A stretch of 64,000 nucleotides of DNA. Source: Lachnospiraceae bacterium (lineage in GTDB: Bacteria > Bacillota > Clostridia > Lachnospirales > Lachnospiraceae). Both the position numbers and the translations under genes were made by a program. A model generated the notes under the pieces. The model worked only from the letters and a program-made list of their open reading frames with translations. It was not told where the DNA came from and searched no databases. Of this stretch, positions 8,948-18,256 are shown in pieces. The stretch covers positions 121,664 through 185,663 of the forward strand of contig JAEFAR010000002.1 of the NCBI GenBank assembly GCA_016287675.1, given 5' to 3'. How positions within the stretch are numbered: position 1 is the stretch's first letter; each line of letters begins with the position of its first letter.

Positions 8948-9181
8948 TTACTGAAGTATTTCTACAATCACCTTTTTGTCATCCTTCGCAGAAGCAGCCT
9001 TAACTACCGTACGAATTGACTTAGCGATGCGTCCCTGCTTTCCGATAACTTTTCCCATATCGGATTCAGCTACTTTCAAGGAAACAACCAGCGCTTTTTC
9101 GGTGTCCTCTTCGGTCACAACAACCTCAGAGGGATTGTCAACCAACGCCTTAGCGATGGTTTCAACAAGTTCTCTCATCAT
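8948..9181 (-). CDS. khpA: KH-domain RNA-binding protein KhpA
   Basis: A 77-residue single KH domain protein; the GKVIGKQGRIAKSIRTVV stretch carries the GxxG RNA-binding loop. Members of this family (YlqC/KhpA) pair with KhpB/EloR and affect cell envelope synthesis in Bacillota. It sits between rpsP and rimM, the standard location. A GGGAGGG site precedes two adjacent ATG codons; the first is used here. Confidence 0.95.
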   Translation of the reverse strand: MMRELVETIAKALVDNPSEVVVTEEDTEKALVVSLKVAESDMGKVIGKQGRIAKSIRTVVKAASAKDDKKVIVEILQ

Positions 9182-9208
9182 GATGCCAACCCTCCCGCTG
9201 ATTAATAA

Positions 9209-9451
9209 TTACTTATTGATACCTGCCTTCTTGAAAAGGTTAGCAACTGTCTGAGTGGGCTGAGCTCCGTCAGAGATCCACTTCTTTGCAGCTTCTGCAT
9301 CTACATTGAATGCTGCGGGCTCCTTTGTGGGATCGTAAGTACCGATCTCTGCGATGAAACGACCGTTACGAGGTGCTCTCTCATCTGCAACTACGATTCT
9401 GTAGAAAGGGTTCTTCTTTTCTCCGACTCTTCTAAGTCTGATCTTTACCAT
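9209..9451 (-). CDS. rpsP: 30S ribosomal protein S16
   Basis: Primary small-subunit assembly protein. The 80-residue sequence starts [20 protein letters not shown] and has the family block [18 protein letters not shown] precedes the start. A 72-nt gap separates it from ffh; this AT-rich gap shows no convincing promoter or terminator. Flanked by ffh and khpA in the order typical for Bacillota. Confidence 0.98.
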   Translation of the reverse strand: MVKIRLRRVGEKKNPFYRIVVADERAPRNGRFIAEIGTYDPTKEPAAFNVDAEAAKKWISDGAQPTQTVANLFKKAGINK

Positions 9452-9523
9452 GGTAAATTCCTCCGTAAAATATATTGATACATTTATTTATGAATATCCC
9501 AATTGATATTGCATACTGTTTCA

Positions 9524-10885
9524 TCAGAACGGAAATCCGCCCTTTTTGCCGAAACCGCCGGGCATCATGGGCATCTTTCCTTTTCTGCCGCCCATCATTC
9601 CTTTAAGCTGTTTCATCATCTGTTTCTGGCCTTCCACCTGCTTGACGAGTCGATTGACCTCGGCAACATCCACACCGGCGCCCTTGGCGATCCTGCGCTT
9701 TCTGGAAGGGTTCATGATCTTGGGGTTTGCTCTTTCTTCCGCCGTCATGGAATTGATAATGGCAACAACAGGTTTAAACATGTCATCGTCAAGTTCGGCG
9801 TTCTTTAAAGCACCCATTCCGGGAAGCATACCCATGATGTTTTTAATGCCTCCCATTTTTTTCATCTGTTTGATCTGTTCAAGATAGTCGTTGTAGTCGA
9901 ATTCGGCCTTCTTGAACTTTCTTGCCATTTCTTTGGCTTTTTCTTCATCAACGGCAGCCTGTGCTTTTTCGATCAATGAAAGCACATCACCCATTCCCAG
10001 GATCCTGTTTGCCATTCTGTCGGGATGGAAAGGTTCAAGGTCTTCCACCTTTTCACCCATACCTGCATAGAGAACAGGAAGCCCGGTGACTGCCTTTACC
10101 GAAAGTGCCGCACCGCCTCTCGTATCACCGTCAAGCTTTGTAAGGATGACGCCTGTAAGGGGAAGCTTTTCGTTAAAGGTTTCGGAAACGTTCACCGCAT
10201 CCTGACCTGTCATTGCATCGACGGTAAGAATGGAGTTGGTAATAGGAAATCTCTCCGTGATCTCAACCAGCTCGTTCATCATGGCTTCATCCACCTGCAA
10301 ACGACCGGCTGTATCTATGATAACAAGATTGAGCTTGTTTTCGGCTGCATATTTAAAAGCTGCATCCACAATTTCCAAAGGCTTTCTGTCGGTGCCCATC
10401 TCAAAGACCGGAACTCCGACCTTTCCGCCGTTGACCTTTAACTGCTCGATGGCTGCGGGACGATAGACGTCACAGGCAACCAGCAGGGGCTTTTTCCCCT
10501 TGTTCTTGAAGATAGCTGCAAGCTTTGCGGCTGTAGTTGTCTTACCTGCACCCTGAAGACCGCACATCATCACGGATGTGATCTCGTTTGCGGGAAGGAA
10601 TTTGATCTCCGCATTTTCGGAACCCATGAGATTAATGAGTTCTTCGTTTACGATCTTAATGACCGTCTGGCCGGGAGTGAGGGAATTCAGAACATCTTCT
10701 CCAACGGCTCTTTCTGAAACACTTGAAATAAAGCTTTTAACAACCTTGAAGTTAACATCCGCTTCAAGAAGAGCCATCTTTATCTCTTTCATGGCTGCCT
10801 TTACGTCGTTTTCCGAAAGGCGACCTTTTCCGCGAAGTCCTTTAAAAACGTTTTGAAGTTTTACGGATAATGATTCAAATGCCAT
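9524..10885 (-). CDS. ffh: Signal recognition particle protein Ffh
   Basis: SRP GTPase that delivers nascent membrane proteins to FtsY (encoded at 39595-40464). The N domain is followed by the G domain with GLQGAGKTTTAAKLA (near residue 108), DTAGRLQ, TKLDGDTRGGAAL, and the methionine-rich M domain whose tail reads KMPMMPGGFGKK. The 453-residue length is typical. The start overlaps the ylxM stop by 11 nt, as is common for this gene pair. Confidence 0.98.
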   Translation of the reverse strand: MAFESLSVKLQNVFKGLRGKGRLSENDVKAAMKEIKMALLEADVNFKVVKSFISSVSERAVGEDVLNSLTPGQTVIKIVNEELINLMGSENAEIKFLPANEITSVMMCGLQGAGKTTTAAKLAAIFKNKGKKPLLVACDVYRPAAIEQLKVNGGKVGVPVFEMGTDRKPLEIVDAAFKYAAENKLNLVIIDTAGRLQVDEAMMNELVEITERFPITNSILTVDAMTGQDAVNVSETFNEKLPLTGVILTKLDGDTRGGAALSVKAVTGLPVLYAGMGEKVEDLEPFHPDRMANRILGMGDVLSLIEKAQAAVDEEKAKEMARKFKKAEFDYNDYLEQIKQMKKMGGIKNIMGMLPGMGALKNAELDDDMFKPVVAIINSMTAEERANPKIMNPSRKRRIAKGAGVDVAEVNRLVKQVEGQKQMMKQLKGMMGGRKGKMPMMPGGFGKKGGFPF

Positions 10886-11219
10886 TTTTCTTGATCTCTT
10901 GTATTAATTCCGATATCCTTCTGCCTTCCTCATTCTGAAGGCTTTCGGCGATATCTCTTATCTCATCGCACAATTTGGAAGCAGTTTTGTATTTTTCTGC
11001 AAGATGCAACGCTTCTTCATACATTTCGAGGCTTTTTTCACATCCCTTAACTGCATCGTGAACCCCCTGTCTGGTCATTCCGGCGCTATCGGCAACTTCC
11101 GACAGAGAAAGATCGTTAAGGACATAATCCTCGAATATTTGTTTTTTTCTTTCGCTCAGCAGATTGCCGTAAAAATCATACAGCATTGAGAGCTCAACGG
11201 TCTTTTCCAACTGTTCCAT
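10875..11219 (-). CDS. ylxM: YlxM family SRP-associated DNA-binding-like protein
   Basis: UPF0122 helix-turn-helix protein encoded before ffh; it modulates SRP function in some streptococci. The reading MEQLEKTVELSMLYDFYGNLLS and the sigma-70-region-4-like segment LSEVADSAGMTRQGVHDAVK are diagnostic. The frame is open for 12 more codons upstream, but the ATG at 11219 has GGAG at a good distance and matches the family start. It is the first gene after the strong promoter at 11269-11297. A C-terminal extension of about 15 residues beyond the core is slightly variable in the family. Confidence 0.93.
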   Translation of the reverse strand: MEQLEKTVELSMLYDFYGNLLSERKKQIFEDYVLNDLSLSEVADSAGMTRQGVHDAVKGCEKSLEMYEEALHLAEKYKTASKLCDEIRDIAESLQNEEGRRISELIQEIKKNGI

Positions 11220-11268
11220 ATGATCTCCGCTGTAAAGCAAATTGCTTGACATCATTTACAGCTTCAAA

Positions 11269-11297
11269 ACTATACCACAAAGAAAAAAGCCTGTCAA
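11269..11297 (-). promoter_or_regulatory. Promoter for ylxM-ffh-rpsP-khpA-rimM-trmD
   Basis: TTGACA (11292-11297), 17 bp, TATAGT (11269-11274). This is close to the sigma-A consensus. The -35 box overlaps the descending arm of the terminator hairpin of the preceding operon (11287-11317). Confidence 0.85.
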
Positions 11298-11317
11298 GCA
11301 TTTTTCTTTACAGGCTT
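11281..11317 (-). terminator. Terminator after the ribF-like gene
   Basis: Minus strand: stem AAGCCTGT/ACAGGCTT (8 bp), 15-nt loop, then TTTTTCT. It ends the rimP-to-ribF operon 22 nt beyond the last stop codon and shares bases with the ylxM promoter. Confidence 0.88.
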
Positions 11318-11339
11318 ATTTTTTTTCTTGTTTTTCGCG

Positions 11340-11879
11340 TCAGCCGAGCATATGCCTTGCTTTCTCGAAATTCTTGTTTTTAAGTTCTTCTCTTATCCTG
11401 GAGCTTGATACGGGACTGCCTTCAAACTCTTCTCTTTTGATCACTATAAGCCTGAAGCCCAGTTCTGTGGACATTTCTTTAAGAAGCTCCGTGTCACCGG
11501 CTCTGTTTTTACCGAATCTGAAATCGTCTCCAACCACAAGAAGCCTGCATTTAAGCTTTTCAAAAAGAATGTCTTTAACGAAATCCCGGGCTTCTATGGC
11601 TGCAGTTTCTTTGTTAAAAGGGAAAAGGACCAGTTTTTCTATGCCCAGTCCTTCAAGGATTTTTTCTTTTTCATTTTCAGAACAGATCCTGTTTTCTGTT
11701 TCAAGGACAGAGTTGTCCTTTTGAATGTCAAAAGTAAAAACACAGGCTTCAAGATCCTTTTTTTCTTTCATCAGGATCTCGATGATCTTTCTGTGGCCGA
11801 TGTGAACGCCGTCAAATTTTCCGATGGTTACGGCAGTTCCGGAAGATCTGAATTTTTCAATATCTCTTATTACAAGCAC
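11340..11879 (-). CDS. RibF-like FAD synthetase, lacks the riboflavin kinase domain
   Basis: FMN adenylyltransferase domain of the bifunctional RibF protein. GKFDGVHIGHRKII is the nucleotidyltransferase HIGH-type motif, followed by VGDDFRFGKNRAG and SSSRIREEL. The protein ends at RHMLG, the point where bifunctional RibF (about 310 residues) normally continues into the riboflavin kinase domain. At 179 residues the kinase half is missing, and none of the three frames of the 60 bp before the terminator encodes it. It may make FAD from FMN only, or be residual. It follows truB as RibF usually does, in the same operon. Confidence 0.88.
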   Translation of the reverse strand: MLVIRDIEKFRSSGTAVTIGKFDGVHIGHRKIIEILMKEKKDLEACVFTFDIQKDNSVLETENRICSENEKEKILEGLGIEKLVLFPFNKETAAIEARDFVKDILFEKLKCRLLVVGDDFRFGKNRAGDTELLKEMSTELGFRLIVIKREEFEGSPVSSSRIREELKNKNFEKARHMLG

Positions 11880-11903
11880 AAACTCATCTCCTAAACCTGA
11901 TCT

Positions 11904-12815
11904 TTACATTGCAAGAAACATTTTTTCGGGTTTTAATCTGTTGCTCTTTTCATCCTTTAAGTAGATCCCGCAGAAATTACCTTCAGAGTCATAAACCCTG
12001 AAAGTTCCGAGTCCTACTGTTGTAGAAATCTCGCTGTTCCGTAAGGGATTTCCGTTTCTTACCAGCTTGTCGAACTCTGGTTTTGTTGAAACAGCAGGAT
12101 ACTCGTTAAAGTACTCATCAATTGGCAGAATGTACTTTTCTGGGCATCCTTCCTCCGCAGCTTTTGCCACATCCGAAAGCTTCACCGCACTGTCAAGTTC
12201 GAACCGCCCTGTTTTTATCCTTGTAAGCTCCTTCATACATGCACAGGTACCAAGGGTCTCGCCGATGTCTCTGCAAAGGCTCCTGATGTACGTGCCTTTA
12301 CCGCAGGTAACGCGTATGCATGCTTCTTTTAAGAAGCCCCTGTCATCCTTTAAGGTGCTCAAAAGCTCGACGGAATGGATCGTAACCGGACGTTTTGCCA
12401 CTTCTGCTGTCTTTCCCGCTCTTGCCAGTTCGTAAAGCTTTTTTCCTTCCAGCTTGATGGCGGAATACATGGGAGGTGTCTGCAGAATGTCTCCCGTGAA
12501 ATTCCGGAAACTCTTCACAAGATCATCCTCATCACAATTAACGGGAAGGGTCTTGATAACCTTTCCCGTTACATCTTCTGTATCCGTAGCTGTTCCGAAA
12601 AGAATGACAGCTTCATAGATCTTTGTTTTGGCGGTCTCCATGTCGCAAAGCTTTGTGGCGGAGCCGATGCAGACAGGCAGAACACCTGTTGCCAAAGGAT
12701 CAAGGGTACCGGTGTGTCCGATGTGCTTAAAATGAAGGATACCTCTCAATTTTGCCACAACATCATGGGACGTGAACCCCTGTTCCTTGTAAATGTTAAT
12801 AATTCCGTTGATCAT
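11904..12815 (-). CDS. truB: tRNA pseudouridine(55) synthase TruB
   Basis: Isomerises U55 in the T-loop of tRNAs. The catalytic aspartate lies in HTGTLDPLATGVLPVC (D39). MYSAIKLEGKKLYELAR and the RVTCGKGTYIRSLCRDIG block are also present. A C-terminal PUA-like segment completes the 303 residues. It follows rbfA after 26 nt; in most relatives a DHH phosphoesterase gene (nrnA) lies between the two, but it is absent here. Confidence 0.97.
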   Translation of the reverse strand: MINGIINIYKEQGFTSHDVVAKLRGILHFKHIGHTGTLDPLATGVLPVCIGSATKLCDMETAKTKIYEAVILFGTATDTEDVTGKVIKTLPVNCDEDDLVKSFRNFTGDILQTPPMYSAIKLEGKKLYELARAGKTAEVAKRPVTIHSVELLSTLKDDRGFLKEACIRVTCGKGTYIRSLCRDIGETLGTCACMKELTRIKTGRFELDSAVKLSDVAKAAEEGCPEKYILPIDEYFNEYPAVSTKPEFDKLVRNGNPLRNSEISTTVGLGTFRVYDSEGNFCGIYLKDEKSNRLKPEKMFLAM

Positions 12816-12841
12816 TTTACCTCTTTGATGTTACGAAGAGA

Positions 12842-13246
12842 TCATTCATCAGCTTCTTCATTTTCTTCGCCGGTCTCTTCGTCTCTCTTGGGCATGGACG
12901 CCATCACATCATCGATCTTCTTTGACATGTTGACGCCATATTCTATGGTCTGGTCCACAACAAATGTAAGCTCGGGAGTGTTCCTCATGTTCATTGTGTG
13001 AGCAAGTCTGCTGCGAATGAAACCTGCTGCGGAATTCAGTCCTTTAAGAGTGTCTTTTTTGGACTGCTCACCGCCGAGAACACTGACCCAGACCTTACAG
13101 GTCTTAAGATCCGGAGCAACATAGACATCAACTACGCTGGTAAAAGGATCTATCCTGGGGTCATGGACCTCATCGCGGATGATGGAGGAAAGCTCACGAA
13201 GAACTTCCTGACTCACCCGAATGTTTTTAATGCTGTTTTTTTTCAT
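12842..13246 (-). CDS. rbfA: 30S ribosome-binding factor RbfA
   Basis: Small KH-fold factor that matures the 5' end of 16S rRNA in the 30S subunit. The sequence shows ISQEVLRELSSIIRDEVHDPRI-type family features (read in the N-terminal 35 residues) and the TCKVWVSVLG strand. There is an acidic C-terminal tail, typical and dispensable. It overlaps the infB stop by 4 nt (ATGA), implying translational coupling. Confidence 0.96.
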   Translation of the reverse strand: MKKNSIKNIRVSQEVLRELSSIIRDEVHDPRIDPFTSVVDVYVAPDLKTCKVWVSVLGGEQSKKDTLKGLNSAAGFIRSRLAHTMNMRNTPELTFVVDQTIEYGVNMSKKIDDVMASMPKRDEETGEENEEADE

Positions 13247-16200
13247 TTTCTGGGTACCTCTACCATCTGATAAAGCTCGATCTGATCTCCTTCAAGAAGA
13301 TCGCTGAACTTTTCAAATACAAGACCGCATTCATAGCCGGCATTGACTTCCTTAACGTCATCCTTGAAACGCTTAAGGGAAGCAAGATTGCCTTCGAAGA
13401 TCTGGTTTCCGCCACGTGTGATACGTGCCTGGCATCCGCGAAGGATCTTACCGTCAAGCACAAAGGATCCGGCGATGGTTCCGACACCGGAAGCCTTGAA
13501 GGTCTGGCGTACTTCCGCATGAGCAATGACCTGCTCCTCGAAAATGGGATCAAGCATACCCTTCATGGCAGATTCAACATCGTCGATAGCATCGTAGATG
13601 ACACTGTAATTTCTGAGGTCGATCTTTTCTCTGTCGCAGATGTCCTTTGCTGTATTGTCAGCCTTGACGTTAAATGCAATGATGATGGCATTGGAAGCGC
13701 CTGCAAGTGTGGCATCGGATTCATTGACCGCACCTACGCCGCTGTGAATGATACGTACCGCAACCTCTTCGTTTGAAAGCTTGAGAAGAGACTGCTTGAT
13801 GGCTTCGACAGAACCCTGTACATCGGCTTTAACAATGACATTGAGTTCCTTGATGTTACCTGCCTGGATCTGTGAGAACAGTCCGTCAAGGGAAAGCTTA
13901 GCCTTGGTCTCGGCAATGAGTTTCTCCTTGTTCTGGGCAATGTAGGCATTGCAGATAGCCTTTGCTTCTTTTTCACTTGCTGTTGCGACAACAACTTCTC
14001 CCGCAGCGGGAACCGAATCAAGTCCCAGGATCTCAACAGGCATGGAAGGTGTTGCCATCTTTACTTTTTCGTGCTTATCATTGATGAGAGCTCGCACCTT
14101 ACCCATGGAAGATCCGATAACAACGTTGTCACCGATCTTAAGTGTACCCTTCTGTACAAGAACGGTAGCAACGGGACCGCGGCCCTTATCAAGCTGTGCT
14201 TCTACAACGATACCGCGGGCCTGACGATCGGGATTTGCCTTTAATTCAAGTACGTCAGCCGTAAGGATGATCATTTCAAGGAGCTGCTCTATGCCTTCGT
14301 GGGTCTTTGCGGAAACGGGAACAAATGTGGTACTTCCGCCCCATTCCTCGGAAACAAGGCCGTACTCCGTCAGCTCTCTCTTAACTCTTTCAATGTTGGC
14401 AGTGGGCTTATCGATCTTGTTGACTGCAACGATGATCTCAACTCCCGCAGCCTTTGCATGGTTAATGGCTTCAATTGTCTGAGGCATTACACCGTCGTCT
14501 GCGGCAACCACAAGGACAGCGATATCTGTGGAATTTGCACCGCGCATACGCATTGCGGTAAATGCTTCATGTCCGGGTGTATCAAGGAAGGTGATCTTCT
14601 GACCGTTGATCTCAACCATATAAGCACCGATGTGCTGTGTGATACCGCCGGCTTCTCTTGAAGTAACGTTTGTTGTTCTGATGGCATCCAAAAGGGATGT
14701 TTTACCATGGTCAACGTGACCCATTACGCAGACAACGGGAGGACGTTTAACAAGCTTGCTCTCATCCTCTTCGTCTTCCTTAAGGAGTTCGGCAACCATG
14801 TCCACTTTCTCTTCGTGCTCTGCAATGATCTCATATTCAAGAGCAATGTTCTCTGCTTCTTCAAAGGTGATGTCGGAGTTAAGGGAACAGATCTTTCCGG
14901 AAAGGAAAAGCTTCTTAACGATGTCTCCGCCCTTGATCTTCATCTTGTCAGCAAGTTCCTGGATGGTAAGTACATCAGGAAGCTTGATGGTCTTGATGGC
15001 ATCCTCTTCAACCTGCACCTTAACGGGTTCGGGCTTATGGAACGCACCTGCACGGTTGGGATCCTTACCCTTGCCCTTCTTTGCGCCCTGAAGTTCATCA
15101 TAATCCTCAAAACGCTTATTTGCTTTCTCTCTGTCCTTGCTCTTGTCATTTCTGCGGTTATTCTGCTGCTTTAATGATTCTGCAATTTCAGGAGTATTGT
15201 TCCTCTTCTTGGGATCTCTTGAATGGGAAACGGGTCTGGAATCATCTTCATCCTTTCCGCCTCCGAAGCCTCCCTGAGGTCTGGTGGAGAAGCCGCTGCT
15301 CCTGCCGCCCCTGCCGCTGTTATCTCTCTGTGCTCCGGCAGTATTGTTACCGTAGCTTCTCTGATTCTTATTTTCAAACAGATTGCTGTGACCGCGGTTG
15401 TTACCGTCGTATCTGCTTTCAACCTGCTGGAAATGATTGCGGTCTGCAGGGCGTGCACCGGCCTTGGCACCGTTTTGACGGTTCATGCCATCAGGTCTTC
15501 TGTCCTGACGGTTATCATTGTTGAAAGGCTTTCTCTCACCGTTCTGGGGGCGTCTTTCACCCATATTCGCGCGATTGACACCCTCTGCACCTGCTCTCTT
15601 GATAATGTTGGGACGGACTCTTTCTCCCACAGTCTTGAAGACTTTTTCGGGAGCAGCTTCCGGTGCGGGTGCATTAGCAACAGCGCTTGCGGCTGCTGCA
15701 TTTGCGGCTGCTTTTTCAGCTTCTGCCTTTGCTTTCTTTTCTGCTTCTACCGCCTCTGCTTTTGCCTTCTGAGCCTCTATGTTCTTCTCGATGGCTTCGG
15801 CTTCTTTACGCGCTTTTGCTGCAAGTTCATCTGCCTTTGCCGCATCCTCCGCAGCTTTCTTCATAGCTTCACGCTTTTCGGCCTCATGCCTTGCCTGATT
15901 CTCTTTGATCTTTTCTCTCTTTAAAGCTTCCAGCTCTTCTTCGCTTCTGAAAGATCCGTGAATGAGACGATTGTCTCCGTCGTCACTGGAGATCACAACA
16001 CCGTTGATGGTCCTGGTTCCCGAAGGACGACGATCCCTCTGCCCTGCATATGTCTGCTTTCTGTCCTGAGGTCCGTTCAGCATCTGTCTTCTCTGCTGTT
16101 GCTGCATAAGCTGCTTCTTCTCCTCGGGACCGTCCAGCATCCTTCTCTGAGGCTGTACATTACGAGGTCCGTCTGCCATCTGTCTTCTCTGCTGTTGCTG

Positions 16201-16485
16201 CTGCATCAGCTGTTTCTTTTCCTCGGGACCGCTGAGCATCTTTCTGGGTGCGACCTGTCCTTCAACGGGTCTTCTGAGAGGCTTCTGACCTGCCGGAGCT
16301 GCGGGTGCTTTTGCGGGAGCAGCCTTTTTCTTTCCGAAATGGTCATTTACCATTTTGATCACATCTTCATCAACGCTGTTCATGTGGCTGGCTACTTCCA
16401 CATTGTGAGCTTTGAGGAAATCTATGATCTCTTTATTTGTTACATTAAGTTCTCCGGATAATTCGGATATTCTTTTTTTTGCCAT
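13243..16485 (-). CDS. infB: Translation initiation factor IF-2
   Basis: Delivers fMet-tRNA to the initiating ribosome. The 1080-residue protein has an N-terminal IF2_N helix bundle ([19 protein letters not shown]), then about 470 low-complexity residues rich in Q, R, K, A, N and G, a second IF2_N domain ([19 protein letters not shown]), and the GTPase with [15 protein letters not shown] near residue 590, DTPGHEAF and NKID, followed by domains II to IV. It is longer than the Bacillus protein because of the linker, which holds a duplicated [13 protein letters not shown] block. AAGGAG precedes the start; it overlaps rbfA by 4 nt. Confidence 0.98.
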   Translation of the reverse strand: MAKKRISELSGELNVTNKEIIDFLKAHNVEVASHMNSVDEDVIKMVNDHFGKKKAAPAKAPAAPAGQKPLRRPVEGQVAPRKMLSGPEEKKQLMQQQQQRRQMADGPRNVQPQRRMLDGPEEKKQLMQQQQRRQMLNGPQDRKQTYAGQRDRRPSGTRTINGVVISSDDGDNRLIHGSFRSEEELEALKREKIKENQARHEAEKREAMKKAAEDAAKADELAAKARKEAEAIEKNIEAQKAKAEAVEAEKKAKAEAEKAAANAAAASAVANAPAPEAAPEKVFKTVGERVRPNIIKRAGAEGVNRANMGERRPQNGERKPFNNDNRQDRRPDGMNRQNGAKAGARPADRNHFQQVESRYDGNNRGHSNLFENKNQRSYGNNTAGAQRDNSGRGGRSSGFSTRPQGGFGGGKDEDDSRPVSHSRDPKKRNNTPEIAESLKQQNNRRNDKSKDREKANKRFEDYDELQGAKKGKGKDPNRAGAFHKPEPVKVQVEEDAIKTIKLPDVLTIQELADKMKIKGGDIVKKLFLSGKICSLNSDITFEEAENIALEYEIIAEHEEKVDMVAELLKEDEEDESKLVKRPPVVCVMGHVDHGKTSLLDAIRTTNVTSREAGGITQHIGAYMVEINGQKITFLDTPGHEAFTAMRMRGANSTDIAVLVVAADDGVMPQTIEAINHAKAAGVEIIVAVNKIDKPTANIERVKRELTEYGLVSEEWGGSTTFVPVSAKTHEGIEQLLEMIILTADVLELKANPDRQARGIVVEAQLDKGRGPVATVLVQKGTLKIGDNVVIGSSMGKVRALINDKHEKVKMATPSMPVEILGLDSVPAAGEVVVATASEKEAKAICNAYIAQNKEKLIAETKAKLSLDGLFSQIQAGNIKELNVIVKADVQGSVEAIKQSLLKLSNEEVAVRIIHSGVGAVNESDATLAGASNAIIIAFNVKADNTAKDICDREKIDLRNYSVIYDAIDDVESAMKGMLDPIFEEQVIAHAEVRQTFKASGVGTIAGSFVLDGKILRGCQARITRGGNQIFEGNLASLKRFKDDVKEVNAGYECGLVFEKFSDLLEGDQIELYQMVEVPRK

Positions 16486-16488
16486 TAA

Positions 16489-16827
16489 TTAGGACTCCTT
16501 CGTGATCTTTTCAAGGGTAAACATCTTGTTTTGAAAGCTTTTGCAAAAGCCTTCATCTATGATTGCAACAGATGAGCGATCTTCCTTACCTATTGCGTGA
16601 CCAAGTTCCTCCTTTAAGCCGAAAAATACGATCGGCACGTTGTAAAATGAACATTTATCGCTAAAAAGTTTCTTAGTGTTATCGGAAGCATCCTCAGCTA
16701 CGATAACCATGAAAGCCTTTCCGGTTTTAACGGCTGTTTCCGATTGAAACTCACCGCTCTGAAGTTTTCCCGCTCTTTGCATAAGTGAAAGAAGGGATAA
16801 AAGACTTTTTTTGGATTTATCATCCAT
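16489..16827 (-). CDS. L7Ae-family ribosomal/kink-turn protein YlxQ
   Basis: A 112-residue protein of the L7Ae/L30e/S12e/Gadd45 superfamily, as encoded between nusA and infB in Bacillota (ylxQ). KSLLSLLSLMQRAGKLQSGE and KAFMVIVAEDASDNTKK are typical. The frame is open further upstream, but the ATG at 16827 has AAGGAG nearby and gives the normal length. It overlaps the ylxR stop by 8 nt. These proteins bind kink-turn RNA; the target here is unknown. Confidence 0.93.
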   Translation of the reverse strand: MDDKSKKSLLSLLSLMQRAGKLQSGEFQSETAVKTGKAFMVIVAEDASDNTKKLFSDKCSFYNVPIVFFGLKEELGHAIGKEDRSSVAIIDEGFCKSFQNKMFTLEKITKES

Positions 16828-17089
16828 TGTTTTCCATCTCCTTAACAAGGCTTTCATAAACATCATCCGGAATTGGCGTTGAAAGTGATCTCGCAATACT
16901 TCCGGATCTTTTGGCCTTTTCAAGACAGGAGACCGAATCGCAGATGTAAGCTCCGCGACCGTTGGCTCTGCCTGTTTTGTCGATCTTGATCTCTCCCTCC
17001 GGTGTTCTTAAAACACGGATCAGTTCTTTTTTTGACTTCACCGCTCCACAGCCGGTGCATTTTCTCATAGGGATTTTTTTATCTGCCAT
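16820..17089 (-). CDS. YlxR family RNA-binding/regulatory protein
   Basis: An 89-residue YlxR (DUF448) protein. PMRKCTGCGAVKSKKELIRV and GRANGRGAYICDS are the diagnostic blocks; the GRGAYxC loop has been proposed to bind RNA. In related bacteria YlxR binds RNase P RNA or acts as a nucleoid-associated regulator. It lies directly after nusA, 1 nt away, and overlaps ylxQ by 8 nt. Confidence 0.94.
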   Translation of the reverse strand: MADKKIPMRKCTGCGAVKSKKELIRVLRTPEGEIKIDKTGRANGRGAYICDSVSCLEKAKRSGSIARSLSTPIPDDVYESLVKEMENNG

Positions 17090-17090
17090 T

Positions 17091-18227
17091 TTATTCTTCC
17101 TCTTCGGAAACCTCTTCCTCGTTCACTTCAATGCCGGCATCCTGGGACTCGGACTTGATGTCGATCTTGTATCCGGTAAGCTTTGCTGCAAGTCTTGCAT
17201 TCTGGCCTTCACGACCGATGGCAAGTGAAAGCTGATAATCGGGAACTACGACCCTTGCCTTCTTCTCGTCGGGATCAACGGTTACGGAAACCACCTTTGC
17301 AGGGCTCAGGGAATTCTCAATGAGAACTGCGGGATCCTCGCTCCAGACGATGATGTCGATCTTCTCGCCGTGAAGTTCATCAACGATAGCGTTTACTCTT
17401 GTACCGTTAACGCCTACGCAGGCACCTACGGGATCAACATTCGCATCATGGGAATATACGGAGATCTTTGTTCTCTGACCGGCTTCACGGGAAATTCCTT
17501 TGATCTCAACGATACCTTCGGCGATCTCGGTAACTTCTTCTTCAAACAGTCTCTTTACGAGCTCGGGATGAGTTCTTGAAACGGATACTCTGGGTCCCTT
17601 GGGTGAATCTTCAACCTTTGTTACGTAAAGCTTAACTCTTTCATTCTTGTAGAATTCCTCTCCCTTGATCTGCTCTGTAACGGGAAGGATGGTCTCGATC
17701 TTTCCGAGGCTTACGATGATGTTGTAATTTCCTCTGTCGGGATCCTGGAAGCACTGGATGACACCTGTGACAATGTCGCGCTCCTTCATTGAGTAGCTGG
17801 AGAAGAGAGCCTTTCTTTCTTCCTCACGGATCTTCTGTACGATGACCTGCTTAGCCTTCTGAGCAGCTTTTCTTCCGAAATCCTTGGGAGTAACTTCGAT
17901 ATCAACGATATCGCCCACTTCATAAGGCTGATTGAAACGGATCCTTGCAGCCTCTTTCGAGATCTGCATCGTATCGTCTTCAACCTCATCTACTACCGTC
18001 ATTTCTTCAAATACACGGAAAGATGAAGTAATGGGATCAAAATTGATCTTAATGTTTTCCGTCTGCTTGAATTCATCCTTGCAGGCAGTAAGAAGTGATG
18101 TTTCGATGGTTTCAAGCATAACTTCCTTTGAAATACCCTTTTCCTTCTCGATCGCTTCCAATGCAAGGATCAACTCATTGTTTTCTTCCGGTGCCGCCTT
18201 AGCCGCACTCTTTTTTCTGGTTGCCAT
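17091..18227 (-). CDS. nusA: Transcription termination/antitermination protein NusA
   Basis: RNA polymerase-bound factor that modulates pausing and termination. The order is NusA N-terminal domain (about residues 15-135), S1 domain (beginning near GVIQCFQDPDRGNYN), then KH1 and KH2 (VGVNGTRVNAIVDELHGEKIDI and AIGREGQNARLAAKLTG mark them). The short acidic tail lacks the E. coli C-terminal repeats, as in other Bacillota. The 378-residue length is normal. It is 29 nt after rimP. Confidence 0.97.
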   Translation of the reverse strand: MATRKKSAAKAAPEENNELILALEAIEKEKGISKEVMLETIETSLLTACKDEFKQTENIKINFDPITSSFRVFEEMTVVDEVEDDTMQISKEAARIRFNQPYEVGDIVDIEVTPKDFGRKAAQKAKQVIVQKIREEERKALFSSYSMKERDIVTGVIQCFQDPDRGNYNIIVSLGKIETILPVTEQIKGEEFYKNERVKLYVTKVEDSPKGPRVSVSRTHPELVKRLFEEEVTEIAEGIVEIKGISREAGQRTKISVYSHDANVDPVGACVGVNGTRVNAIVDELHGEKIDIIVWSEDPAVLIENSLSPAKVVSVTVDPDEKKARVVVPDYQLSLAIGREGQNARLAAKLTGYKIDIKSESQDAGIEVNEEEVSEEEE

Positions 18228-18256
18228 TTTAATTTCCTCCTATACGTCTTTTTATT

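Noticed and set aside
10875..11255. Longer ylxM start at 11255
   Set aside because: The ATG at 11219 has a good ribosome binding site and matches the family N-terminus.
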